A stretch of DNA of 64,000 nucleotides from positions 141,977,549 through 142,041,548 of the forward strand of contig OZ026515.1 of NCBI GenBank assembly GCA_964019695.1, read 5' to 3'. Under the pieces are notes generated by a model, which did no database searches, was not told the DNA's origin, and was given only the letters and a program-made list of their open reading frames with translations. The position numbers were made by a program, and so were the translations under genes. Origin of the DNA: Loripinus fragilis. Its lineage: Eukaryota > Mollusca > Bivalvia > Lucinida > Lucinidae. This document shows positions 22,101 to 29,679 of the stretch, one piece after another; within the stretch, counting starts at the first letter, position 1, and every line of letters starts with the position of its first letter.

Positions 22101-25100
22101 GTTCGAATCTTGCTAGCGTTGCTAGCAAAAAATATTGATTAGTGAAAATTATCAAATTATTCCTGCAGTGGTATGTATCTCGATGGTTTGACTGTCACCT
22201 TCCGGGTCGCGGTGGTTTCACAGGGTATTTCCCGGCAAAACGCCGAGTACTGCACTGGCTTTCCCTCACCTCTAGGCAGTAGAATTGCTAAAATCTGAAG
22301 CCTATCTCCAGTAAGTAGTTCGGCTAGAGGCCTGAATTTCGGCCTAAGATTTCATATACATTTCATATTTGAAGTGTGAGCGGAGAAGGCTCTGGTGAGA
22401 GCAATCATTGCACAGATATGTATGCTCATCTGAGCGCTTTCTAATCTACACTGGCTAAGACTCACCTATGGGACAAGAACCCCAATCTTATGCACTTGTC
22501 CATATACTTGTTTTCCAAGTTAGCAGAAGACATTCTGATTGAATAATCTCTGTTGGATATGTGTCATGTGAAATGTAAGATGTTTTCCATGAAGTCATGG
22601 CTGCAGCAGATGATTAATTTGTGATATATTTTATATCTACCAGGTATTTTCATATTTTGAGCAACTAAGGTCGTGCTATTTCATGTGAATTATCTGAAGT
22701 CAATTGAAATATCAAGACTAATTTGCTCCTAAAAAGTAATCTGTATATTAAACCTTATCCTGCCAGTATTTTGTCCTGCTTATTACATCTGCTGCATATA
22801 TTAAAATGGATTTTGTATCCGAGTGAGACTCCATTATTGTTGAGCAATGTGTCACCCGCTCCATTGCTTAACTTCATAGAATAGCCAGACAACTAATAGT
22901 AACCTGTGTTGTTGTAAAAGCTCATACAGCAAGGGTGTATTAATGACCTATATAGTTCTCCTTGTAAAACACTTTAGAATGCTTTTATCATGGAATCAAA
23001 CAATATGAAAGTAAGTAAGGGTGCAAAGATCAGGAATCGATACAATCAAGTACCACACCTGAACCAGGATACCAATGGGAAAGTGACAAACCACAAATGA
23101 GAGCCAAGAGGTCAGCCCTTTCCCAGCAGGTGACCACAAAGCACATATAAACAGACGTGCACAAAGACATAGCAAACACGAGACAGAACAAGAACATAAA
23201 AGATCGACAAAAGAAGTACCGCCTTGGAACGGTCAGTAAAATATTTTACTGGAGGGCTTAAACCGGTTTAACGGCGCGCCAACCTCACCCTTAATTCAGA
23301 TGTATATCAAGACACATAGATATTTGGTTTGCATGAAAGACCCCTAACTTATCAATGCATCATCTCCTAAAACATATAAATTAAGATATAACAAGGAGAT
23401 AAAGCAAAGATAAGAACTCAACAGTAAATAAACCCTGATAATCAAAGTAAGTAAGGGTGTAAGTAAACCCTGATAAAACTGCTTCTAATTTCCTAAAGGG
23501 TTCATATTGTTTGCAATATAGGATATCACAGTACACAGGCAGATGAGAGAGCAGACAACAATTGCCATGAATGACAGGACAAGGGTTAAATTTGGTGTTC
23601 AATGATACAAAGGGAAAACATGCTACTGTGGCAGGGGACAAAATTTTTCAATATTGCACTTGTCCTGCAGGACGAGTGACTTACAATTTTCACTCTTCCT
23701 GCAAACACGTGCACTTGTCATTTAAAAGCGTATGTAATAAAGAACATAAGGGAGTAATATGATATCCTTGAGGAATTCTTCCCAAAGCACTCGTCCTACA
23801 GGATGAGTGCTTTGGGAAGAATTACTCATCCTTTCTAAGATTTCACTCATGGTTATGAGCGGACGAGTGGAATTTTTGTTCCCTGTGTGGTTTATGATAT
23901 TTAAATTTTTCAGGCAATGTACATGTTGCGTTACAAGTCTGGGATATAGGTGGGCAGACTCTAGGAGGAACAATGCTCGAGAATTATATATATGGAGCTC
24001 AGGTAAGGTTCATGGACAGAGGAGATACATGTAGCATGAGAATATGGCTTTAAACCTTTCAATGCTAATAGATTCGGAAAAACTTAAATATGGTGGACCT
24101 ATGTGGAATCCTGCCATATATGAGGATGTATCACACTTATGTGGTCAAATAATATACTACTGTATCTCATACGCCATTTTTATACTACAATCTATACACC
24201 GGGGCTCAAATATCGTTTGTAATGATTAGTTAAATCGGGAAAGGGTCTGTTTTTTCACATTCGATGTCGACCATTTCAATTTCTCAAAGAAAATGCAAGT
24301 GTCTTTCAAACATTGATCACGTTTTGGGGAGTTTGGCTGTAAAACTCCCCAACAATCATTCAGCCTGTCTTATACAGTTGACACGATAAAATTCAATCAT
24401 TTGTATACTAATGGGTTCTTCCACATGATATGATACAATAAAGTTTGGATGGTTCATTGTAGATATCAAGGGGTCACAGGTCTTTTCGTCTTAGCAAACA
24501 GTGTAGACCCTGATGAAATGTCGCATTGTGTGGCATTTCATCTGGCTCTTCACTATTTGCTAGAGTACAGTAAAACCTGTGTAAAACGGCCACTTTCAAA
24601 AAAAACAAATTGGGTTTTTTAGACCAATAATCGCTTAATGCAGGTCAAAAGTATTACTTTCGACCTTCATTAAGCTACCATTTGTCATAAACATCTTTGT
24701 TTTGTCTTTTTTTGAGTGGCCGTTTTACACAGGTTTTACTGTACCTTTTTAGGGATTTCCAGTATACAAAGTGTTAAAGGAGGCAACATTTCATATATAC
24801 TGGTTCATTTCTTTTTCAGGGTGTGTTGCTGGTATATGATATTACAAATCATGCAAGCTTTGAAAATCTCGAGGACTGGTATGGGTCGATAAAAAAGATA
24901 TTAGGATCAAAAGATAAACTTCCACATATGGCATTAGTTGGCAATAAAAGTAAGTTTTCAAGAATTTATACTTTCTTCATAGCATAGTTAAGAAAACTAT
25001 AAAATAAACTGATTAGAAATACTTTTAATGTCTACTGAGATGGCAAAAAAATATGCTGGCCATTTTGTTTCTTTAGTGTACATTTTTCTGTAGTGAAGAT

Positions 25101-27854
25101 CTAAGTAAAAGAAAGGGTAATGCATGGTATGTGTGACCATACATTTGCATAATCAGAAGAAAGTTCAATAGTTCAAACACTACACATGCTGCATGTCGAA
25201 TAGCTGTGTAGCTCCAATTTTACGTTTTGCATGTGCATGGTTGTATTTGCTATATGAGGTTCAAATTGGGATGAATTACCATCAGGGATAATAGAATAAA
25301 ACGCTAGAATGTAAATACAGCCTATATTTCACTTTCTTTGAAAAATATTTCAAGTTCAACTTGGGTAATTTTCTTTTGATTCATAGTATGTGTTTTCAGA
25401 GAATAACTTCCTTGTGCTTTATCAGGACTGACATTCTAAATAAGTACCAAATACCAAGGGTAAAGTGGCTCAGATTGGACACCCATTTACATTATCAAAT
25501 AATGTATTTGTATTTCATTAACTTGTTGAGATCCATAACAAACATACACGGACACATCATTATGGGGTACAGTTGTAGTTATCCACTCAAGTGTACCATT
25601 TGATGGATTCTTACCCGAACCACAACTATACAAGGTATTTCTGGTGTCAGGTTGTGCGATGCTGAATCTTACAGTAATCTGGTGCTTGATTTAGAATTTA
25701 TGTATCTAACCATTGATTTGTTTGTATATTTTTCAGTTGATTTAGAGCATATGAGAACAGTGAAGTTAGACAGACATCAAAGATTTGCACAAGATCGAGG
25801 CATGTCTAGTCATTTTGTCTCGGCAAAAACAGGAGACTCTGTAAGTGATGATACAAATAAATAGCTATTTATTACAGACAGTTATGTTATGAGTAATTTT
25901 TTTCGTAAATTACAGACAGTACAATAATGAACAAATTTTTTAAAGGCCTTACATTATTAAAGTTCTATTTCCTGTCTCAACTGTAAATGCACATTTTGTT
26001 ACTCAAACTATGATTATATGATTTTTTGTTTTTGTTTGATTTGATTCTTTACGTCCCACCAACAATCTTTCAGTTATATAGGGACGGGTCTTCCTGGGTT
26101 GAACCAGTACTAAGCTAGGATTAATGTTCTTGCTCAAGGACACAACATAGTGAGGCTCGAACCCGCGGCCCCTCGGTCGTGAGTCAAGCACTCTACCACT
26201 GAGCCACTTCGCTCCCTAATATGATTATATGAGCCAGCTCATTTGGGAAATTATTTCATATTTGTAAAATCATTAATTAATCAAGTGGCCATCTGGCACC
26301 ATTTGGCCACAAAAAGGATGGGGTGGTGATGGGGATGACTACAGTTAAACCTTTGTAAAACGGTCACTCAAAAAGACCAAAAATTGGTTATCAAGGCCAA
26401 TTATCGCTTAATGCAGGTCAAAAGTATTGCAGAATGCTCCAGACAACAGTGGGGCTAGAGGTCTTAGGGATGCAATTTCATCCACTAATATAGAGGATCA
26501 TGTTTTATTGAATTTATTAAACAAGTTGGGTAAAAGAGATGAAATGCGAGGCTTGCCGAGCATTTTATCTCTATTTTGCAACGGGTTTAATTAATTCAAT
26601 AATACAAGAGCAGGAATGTTAGATTCTATTTATCACATGACATTAAGAATTCTTAAAAATCGCTTTTTATTGTGAAAAAGTCCAGACTTTGCCATATTTT
26701 ACGCAACATTATAATGGATGTCATTAAGTAAAGTTAATAAATCTGTAAACCACTAGTGGTTTCTCGATTTTATTGCATTGCATTATTTCACTCCCAGACG
26801 TGATGTCATGTGATAATATACAATTATTGACTTCAATGAGGTAGACGCGAGGATTTATCTACCCGAAAAAGTGATAATTCACCAAGGCCACTAGGCTGAG
26901 GTGAATTTCACTTTTTTTAATTTAAGGGTAGATAAATCCTCATGTCTACCGAAAATGAAGTCAATAACTGGTTTGTTATATGACTTTTCAACTAAGAATG
27001 AAAATCTTCTATTTTTACTTTTGTTGTTGAAGTCATGTTCAACCTTCAACCTAATGACTTTCTCACAAGTTTTATCAACTGTTATTAAAATATTTTAGTG
27101 TAGTATTTTGCATTTTGAAATGTATATTAATTCTCTGAATGTGGAATGTAAAATTCAGTCATTATACTTTTTTACATTTTGTTAATTCAAACGAAGATAA
27201 ATGAACAAACAAAACAAAACAGTCATAAAAATTCATGAAAGGCTTTAGTTTACCTGCTGGGATGTGAAACAGCAAATCATGTCAATTTCATGCAGCACAT
27301 GCTAGTTTTATACTCATCATGCTATCTTTAGTGCTCTAGAGGGTGATATTAGAAAAGTTTAAAAAATATTAACTTCTGGAAACTAGTTTGAGCTGGTTTT
27401 CATGCAATATTAACTTGAAGGCCAGTCTAGGCCGGTTTTCAGATAGACATAGAGATTTATAAAGACAAATTGAGCCAATCAGAAAAAAGGATTCTCTCCA
27501 GTCATATAACAAAACAATTTATTTGTTCAAGCAGTGAAGGCTTTGGAGGAGCTGCATGGATGTACAGGCTTGTATGAGAAATCACTTGTCACGTATGCAA
27601 TAAGTACAAAAATATTTTGTGCTAGCTGATTTCATTCTGCAATAATGGGTTAATTTCTGTTTGTCTTGTTTCAGGTGTCACTATGCTTTCAGAGGATAGC
27701 TGCAGAAATTCTTGGTGTGAAACTGACTAAACCAGACATTGAAAAACATCATAAAGTTGTGAAAGCAGAGATCATTCAGTACAATAACGATCAAGCGGCG
27801 GCAAAATCTATACCTGCATCTTCTCAAAAAAGTTCATTTTGTTCTCTACAGTAG
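4118..27854 (+). CDS. RAB28: RAB28-type small GTPase, six coding exons (gene span)
   Basis: Exons 4118-4192, 20079-20175, 23914-24002, 24820-24949, 25737-25840 and 27675-27854 join in frame (75+97+89+130+104+180 nt) to a 224-residue protein; every intron is GT...AG. Vertebrate RAB28 is about the same length. The P-loop GDGASGKT is at residues 19-26, switch I runs around TVGLDFF, the G3 box reads WDIGGQ (67-72) instead of the usual Rab DTAGQ, the G4 box is NKID (129-132) and the G5 box SAK is at 159-161. The C-terminus is CSLQ (221-224), a CaaX-like motif as in RAB28 rather than the double cysteine of most Rabs. From family knowledge RAB28 is a prenylated GTPase of cilia-related and endosomal trafficking; human defects cause cone-rod dystrophy. 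Intron 1 is 15.9 kb and full of transposons. Identification is confident; the untranslated ends are not defined. Confidence 0.95.
4502..5757 (-). pseudogene. reverse transcriptase part of the intronic LINE
   Basis: The frame is open through most of the palm and thumb, from a [15 protein letters not shown] segment just upstream of 5581 through the FADD catalytic box to a C-terminal WNQLDTEVV region and stop at 4502. A frameshift near 5750 separates it from the finger region further 5', where [16 protein letters not shown] sequence is readable in another frame at about 5760-5930. It would synthesise cDNA at the nicked target if intact; as it stands the protein is broken. Confidence 0.85.
5936..7105 (-). 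pseudogene. endonuclease part of the intronic LINE
   Basis: This 389-codon frame starts inside the endonuclease (…[11 protein letters not shown]…) and carries the GDFN and SDH motifs of APE-type nucleases. A basic linker follows, then the first reverse transcriptase motif ([17 protein letters not shown]). The frame is lost at about 5940. The domain's first strand and the catalytic glutamate region are absent because of the 5' truncation. Confidence 0.82.
7111..8571. other. intronic sequence without a supported gene
   Basis: This is part of RAB28 intron 1. A short duplication of CAGTCTGATCAG...ACTGTTTTTTT lies at about 7709-7785. The rest, including the open frame 7962-8228, shows no recognisable domain. 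Confidence 0.4.
8572..8757. mobile_element. short TIR element (MITE), ~186 bp
   Basis: The left end GGATAGGTGCAATCAAAAAC and the reverse complement of the right end (GGATAGGCGGTGATCCAAAA) pair with few mismatches, and the arms continue to TTAACAATCG / CGATAGTATTAA. Inner sequence is also partly self-complementary. There is no ORF. Confidence 0.65.
8786..8970 (-). mobile_element. degenerate tRNA-related SINE copy
   Basis: It matches the better-preserved minus-strand copy at 26026-26216 from the tail (TTTGATTTGATTCTTTAC) through the AACCAGTACT block to the eroded tRNA-like head. Confidence 0.72.
8971..9150. other. unassigned intronic sequence
   Basis: I see no feature here beyond what may be the eroded edge of the preceding SINE. 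Confidence 0.3.
9151..9240 (+). repeat. 90-bp direct repeat, copy 1
   Basis: This pairs with 10731-10820 in the same orientation at about 90 percent identity by eye. Shared landmarks are TTAATTAAAAAGCTCAAGTA and GTCAGATCTAATAA. Confidence 0.85.
9880..10225. repeat. degenerate minisatellite of GATATCTATGACT-type units
   Basis: Variants of TGATATCTATGACTGATAT and CTAACATAATGA recur throughout. A ~46-bp segment around 9990 (GATGGACATCTATTGCTGAT) recurs near 10188. Confidence 0.75.
10226..10730. other. unassigned intronic sequence
   Basis: No supported gene or repeat is seen. A 96-codon open frame at 10363-10653 (-) lacks any recognisable motif. Confidence 0.3.
10731..10820 (+). repeat. 90-bp direct repeat, copy 2
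   Basis: This is the partner of 9151-9240. The 1.5 kb between the copies contains the minisatellite, but I see no retroelement coding, so an LTR interpretation is not supported. Confidence 0.85.
11323..11757. mobile_element. nested 435-bp CAG...CTG TIR element with 5-bp TSD AAGAT
   Basis: The left end CAGGGATCAAATTTA and the right end's reverse complement CAGGGACCAAATTTA match, flanked by AAGAT on each side (11318-11322 and 11758-11762). The interior repeats CACTTGCTAA-like and TTAGCAAGT-like words in both orientations. It is non-autonomous and carries a copy of the short AAACAGTG palindrome. Confidence 0.72.
11469..11530. repeat. short AAACAGTG palindrome, copy 1
   Basis: The outer arms read AAACAGTGTAGATCCTGATC and its complement; the inner arm pair is CAGCCAGCTTC / GAAGCTGGCTG. 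Confidence 0.75.
11835..11884. repeat. short AAACAGTG palindrome, copy 2
   Basis: GGCAAACAGTGCAGACCC is answered by GGGCCTTCACTGTTTGCC, with a short centre. Confidence 0.7.
11960..12136 (+). mobile_element. SINE copy, plus orientation, degenerate head
   Basis: The GTTGTGTCCATGAGCAAGAC and AGTACTGGTTAAACCCAGGA blocks match the SINE at 26026-26216 in reverse. The B-box-like GGTTTGATTATC is eroded. Confidence 0.68.
12279..12500. other. unassigned intronic sequence
   Basis: No supported feature is seen between the TIR element and the next palindrome. Confidence 0.3.
12501..12570. repeat. short AAACAGTG palindrome, copy 3
   Basis: AAAGTGGAGACCCTGATCAAAC faces CTGATCTGGGCCTACACTGT; the centre is GCTGCGC-like. 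Confidence 0.7.
12926..12989. repeat. short AAACAGTG palindrome, copy 4
   Basis: TTAACAGTGAAGACCCAGAT is answered by GATCAGCGTCTGCACTGTTA, and an inner palindrome is centred on CAGATGTAATGCTACATCTG. Confidence 0.68.
13146..13659 (+). repeat. left 514-bp terminal inverted repeat
   Basis: It pairs with 17361-17874. A 65-codon open frame (13635-13438, -) recurs with few changes in the other arm, because the arms are copies; I do not take it as a gene. Confidence 0.88.
13850..14482 (-). pseudogene. eroded LINE reverse transcriptase C-terminal region
   Basis: On the minus strand, in shifting frames, one reads [13 protein letters not shown], then [48 protein letters not shown] and finally FYKFVNGLV. 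This is the order seen after the FADD box in Jockey/CR1-type reverse transcriptases. Several stops and frame changes make it a relic. Its 5' side is cut by the MITE at 14485. Confidence 0.72.
14485..14723 (+). mobile_element. TA-flanked MITE (TGAGCC...GGCTCA), copy 1
   Basis: The arms TGAGCCGTGAAATGAGATTT and AAATCACATGTAGCGGCTCA are inverted, with TA on each side (14483-14484 and 14724-14725). The same ~235-bp sequence recurs inverted at 19769-19999. Confidence 0.78.
14784..14920. repeat. 22-bp perfect inverted repeat with 93-nt loop
   Basis: Positions 14784-14805 and 14899-14920 are exact reverse complements (the first arm begins ACTCGAACAGCGCAGTCATC). Confidence 0.85.
14940..15911. other. 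interior of the 4.7-kb element, unassigned
   Basis: Runs of C and A at about 15060-15385 are low in complexity. The 122-codon open frame at 15475-15843 (+) shows no recognisable domain. Confidence 0.3.
15912..16178. mobile_element. small TIR element, ~267 bp
   Basis: AAGTATTAGCTTTT...AAGCTGGC at the left is mirrored by GCCAGCTTTTTTTAAAAGCT...AATACTT at the right (about 27 paired positions). No ORF is present and no clear target duplication is seen. Confidence 0.6.
16179..17360. other. interior of the 4.7-kb element, unassigned
   Basis: The stretch is AT-rich, without a supported gene. A lone arm of the AAACAGTG palindrome family may lie near 16275. Confidence 0.3.
17361..17874 (-). repeat. 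right 514-bp terminal inverted repeat
   Basis: It is the reverse-complement partner of 13146-13659, ending GGTTGTCACCCCTG before ATATT. Confidence 0.88.
17993..18286 (-). pseudogene. LINE reverse transcriptase C-terminal fragment
   Basis: The minus frame reads ...[20 protein letters not shown] followed by [16 protein letters not shown]. This matches the C-terminal RGHSxKL...FFSxRVVxxWNxLP block typical of CR1/Jockey-type LINEs. Only this tail is present, so it is a 5'-truncated copy in RAB28 intron 1. Confidence 0.78.
18287..19768. other. intronic stretch with a two-copy 110-bp tandem repeat
   Basis: The segment starting GGCAGATCCATGGCGCCTGT at 19021 recurs at 19131 with few changes, both followed by CTGATCATTCATAGCTC. 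Otherwise nothing is supported. Confidence 0.55.
19769..19999 (-). mobile_element. TGAGCC...GGCTCA MITE, copy 2 (inverted)
   Basis: This is homologous over its whole length to 14485-14723 in the opposite orientation. It ends only ~80 bp before RAB28 exon 2. Confidence 0.78.
20079..20175 (+). CDS. RAB28: RAB28 exon 2
   Basis: The exon follows TTATATTACAG and ends before GTAACA. It codes for residues 26-57 plus the first base of Gly58, beginning [20 protein letters not shown]. It holds the Thr that closes the P-loop and switch I. Confidence 0.93.
20428..20500. repeat. 33-bp inverted repeat, 7-nt loop
   Basis: Arms 20428-20460 and 20468-20500 pair with two mismatches around the loop ATGAAAA (core GAATTATAGGAAAATGACC). 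It could fold as a strong intronic hairpin. Confidence 0.85.
20501..22036. other. RAB28 intron 2, unassigned part
   Basis: I see no coding exon or clear repeat here apart from a (TG)-rich patch near 21735-21760. Confidence 0.35.
22037..22125 (+). mobile_element. tRNA-like SINE head (tentative)
   Basis: An A-box-like TACCTCAGTCGGTAG and a B-box-like GGTTCGAATCTTG are spaced as in a tRNA-derived promoter. The flanks do not close an acceptor stem, so a functional tRNA gene is not supported. Confidence 0.4.
22126..23010. other. RAB28 intron 2, unassigned part
   Basis: A GC-richer patch at 22190-22320 looks like a dispersed repeat, but no second copy is in this window. Confidence 0.3.
23011..23436 (-). 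mobile_element. 3'-end copy of the Penelope-like element (tail copy A)
   Basis: It is highly similar to 38539-38965. In element sense (minus) it ends in the CTTACTTAC-type terminus that the other copies share. It contains no coding sequence. Confidence 0.8.
23914..24002 (+). CDS. RAB28: RAB28 exon 3
   Basis: The exon follows TTTTTCAG and ends before GTAAGG. It completes Gly58 and codes for residues 59-87, including [10 protein letters not shown] (G3 box and switch II). The Ile-Gly-Gly in place of Thr-Ala-Gly is a known trait of RAB28. Confidence 0.94.
24491..24563. repeat. short AAACAGTG palindrome, copy 5
   Basis: TTAGCAAACAGTGTAGACCC faces GGCTCTTCACTATTTGCTA; the inner arms are GAAATGTCGCA / TGGCATTTC. 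Confidence 0.72.
24568..24741. mobile_element. pogo/Tigger-like MITE, 174 bp, TA target
   Basis: The ends CAGTAAAACCTGTGTAAAAC and GTTTTACACAGGTTTTACTG are exact inverses, flanked by TA at 24566-24567 and 24742-24743. CAGT.AAACC ends with a TA duplication fit pogo-like Tc1/mariner elements. A half copy lies at 26341-26432. Confidence 0.82.
24820..24949 (+). CDS. RAB28: RAB28 exon 4
   Basis: The exon follows CTTTTTCAG and ends before GTAAGT. It codes for residues 88-130 ([20 protein letters not shown] onwards to ALVGNK), with the G4 Asn-Lys at the very end and Ile131 split across the intron. Confidence 0.95.
25737..25840 (+). CDS. RAB28: RAB28 exon 5
   Basis: The exon follows ATTTTTCAG and ends before GTAAGT. 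It codes for the rest of Ile131 and for residues 132-165, from [10 protein letters not shown] to [10 protein letters not shown], with the G4 Asp132 and the G5 SAK motif. Confidence 0.95.
26026..26216 (-). mobile_element. tRNA-related SINE, best copy in the window
   Basis: Read on the minus strand it starts GGGAGCGAAGTGGCTCAGTG (A box) and has GGGTTCGAGCC (B box) about 35 bp on. The body has AGTACTGGTTCAACCCAGGA, and the tail is GGACGTAAAGAATCAAATCA. Other copies are at 8786-8970 (-), 11960-12136 (+) and 54081-54172 (+). Confidence 0.82.
26341..26432 (+). mobile_element. half copy of the pogo-like MITE
   Basis: ACAGTTAAACCTTTGTAAAA and the later CGCTTAATGCAGGTCAAAAG match the left half of 24568-24741. 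The right half is missing. Confidence 0.72.
26489..26820 (+). mobile_element. half copy of the long palindromic element at 35723-36375
   Basis: It runs from TATAGAGGATC, through TTATTGAATTTATTAAACAA and TAGATTCTATTTATCACATG, to ACTCCCAGACGTGATGTC, matching one arm of the later element up to its centre. Confidence 0.75.
26824..26967. repeat. 144-bp inverted repeat
   Basis: TTATTGACTTCA and GAGGTAGAC...GGATTTATCTACCC at the left are mirrored by GGGTAGATAAATCC...GTCTACC and TGAAGTCAATAA at the right. It abuts the truncated end of the previous element. Confidence 0.78.
27675..27854 (+). CDS. RAB28: RAB28 exon 6 (last coding exon)
   Basis: The exon follows CTTGTTTCAG. It codes for residues 166-224, from [19 protein letters not shown] to the CSLQ terminus and TAG at 27852-27854. 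The CaaX-like end predicts prenylation of Cys221; a Gln in the last position usually favours farnesyl. Confidence 0.95.
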   Translation: MSLCFQRIAAEILGVKLTKPDIEKHHKVVKAEIIQYNNDQAAAKSIPASSQKSSFCSLQ

Positions 27855-27982
27855 TGATAACTTGGCTCTGATTGGTCAATGGAGTGGTTGAATAGTGGAA
27901 GCTTGGCTTTGATTGGCCACTGGAATGGTTGATGTATCATTATAGCACTACATAAGAGAGGCATCCAGGCTGACACAATGTA
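27855..27982 (+). other. RAB28: RAB28 3' UTR (start)
   Basis: It contains a short internal duplication (TTGGCT.TGATTGG.CA.TGGA.TGGTTGA at about 27861-27892 and 27903-27934). No poly(A) signal is near; AATAAA first appears at 28595-28600. Confidence 0.4.
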
Positions 27983-28209
27983 TGAGCCTCATAGTGAGAA
28001 AACCTGACTTTGTTGTTTGCAAAGATCAAAGGCACTGACCAGCCTGCGCATCCCCACAGTCTGATCAGCCCCTTTGTTTTTCTCTCAAAGCAAAGTATTA
28101 TGTATAAGCTTGCTTGATACAAAACTATTACTCTAGCTATTTTTATAGCTGAGTATATTGGTTTGAGTCATACTTTGTTGGAAACCTCAAAGACAGGTTT
28201 TCTCACTTA
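27983..28209. mobile_element. GAGAAAACCTGAC / CAGGTTTTCTC TIR element
   Basis: The left end has GTGAGAAAACCTGACTTTG, the right end has AAAGACAGGTTTTCTCAC, and the body carries CAGTCTGATCAG. A second full copy is at 35024-35224, with partial ones near 36705, 46226-46325 and 54018. Confidence 0.7.
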
Positions 28210-29679
28210 TCAGCCTATACAGGTTCTTACTTCTCCAAGAAAACATATAGGTCTGCCGACTGGGATGATGGTACTTGTCTCATAGACATGAAGTCATGCC
28301 TTAGACATGCATGCACACATATATCCAGTGGGCCAGAATTTTGTTTTGGCCTGAATATTAGTCTACTTCTAAGACTGGAAACATAAACTTCTTAACCTGA
28401 TCACTAATGATATAAGTATCAACATCTCATGAGATGCTTCCATTGAGTACTATATCATACAATATATGGAAAGTCATTATTTTTGGCTGAAAAAAAATCA
28501 ACTGTCTTCATATCTTAAGCTATTAAAGATTTTATTTGAGATATAAACGATAAAATGTTCTATCACCAAAGAATTCATAACAAACAGAAACTTAAATAAA
28601 GGAGGTAGCAAGCCCAGGGAAGCACAAGATACACAATTGTTTTCTGAAATGGCAAGTATATGAAGAAGATGGAGTCGTTTGTGTGTGTGTGTATTGGTGG
28701 TGACAATCATGACTACTAGAAAAGGAAAATCTTTCGTATTGGTGTGTAAGGCATACGCTTGAAAATCTTAAGGTCAGTTAAGTGAAAATATCAAGAACAA
28801 AAAATTGATGGTGACAAGCTGGGATGAGATAGAGTTTTTTCTTTTTATATTTTTAGAGAAATAAATTTAATATATGATGTCACTGTTATTGGGAGGCAAA
28901 CTGCATGCCATAAAAATGATACAACATTCTACAACATTTTTCCCTGTACATGTTATGTCAGAACTGCATCCTGTAAAAAAAGCACAGTTTCTATTTAAAT
29001 AATGGCTAATTCATTCATCTGCTATAAAATTTGGATTCCTACTGCCATGCATAAGGTCCTCTTGTAAAGTCCCCTGTATATGTTACATACTGTTTCTGAG
29101 TATAAATAGAGGTATTGCAAGATCAAGTCCAAAGCAGGCTTTTCTCAGCAGACAGATTTACTTTGAAAGGGAACAGAGTTTCTTATAGATGAAATCATCT
29201 GGAATGCTAAATTGTTAGGTAAGGTCAAATATGCAGTTCTTCAATAGGGATATAAGCTGGGTTAGCCCATGACAAGCCCATACATGTGGATCCCAATTCA
29301 TGCCAAAATACACAGTATACACCTAGGGTAATGTAGCAATGACCCTGGCCTAATAGATAACCTCTTATTGTGAAACTAAGGATCGCAGGTTCGATCCTCA
29401 GCTCCTATAGTCTGTTATTTGATTCTTAAGGTGTGGCCCCATCTCTATTAGACCTTAGCTGCTGATAAACATTACATAGGTCCTATTGAGGAAAATAACC
29501 TACAGTTGTTCCAATTAACAATATCATGCTTAAATTTAATGATGGGTTCATTTGAAAATAGCCTGAATACTCAAATTTATGATTCATAGCTTATTTGGTG
29601 AGTCATTTTTGTTCATAAAAGTTCAAAGGAGATGTTGGAAAAGGATGTGAAAGTTTTTTTTAATTATCCACCATATCAA
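28210..29679. other. region after RAB28, possible distal 3' UTR
   Basis: AATAAA occurs at 28595-28600 and again near 28860, either of which could end the RAB28 transcript. A tRNA-like B box, GGTTCGATCCTC near 29390, suggests an eroded SINE. There is no coding exon that I can support. Confidence 0.35.

Larger units (their letters stand above)
24400..24790. repeat. interspersed repeat, copy related to 35320-35560
   Basis: The order of landmarks is the same in both places: ATGGTTC / GATACAAT, then AGGGGTCACA, the palindrome TTAGCAAACAGTGTAGA, and the tail TATACAAAG.GTTAA. Here a pogo-like MITE has inserted between the palindrome and the tail. Confidence 0.6.
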
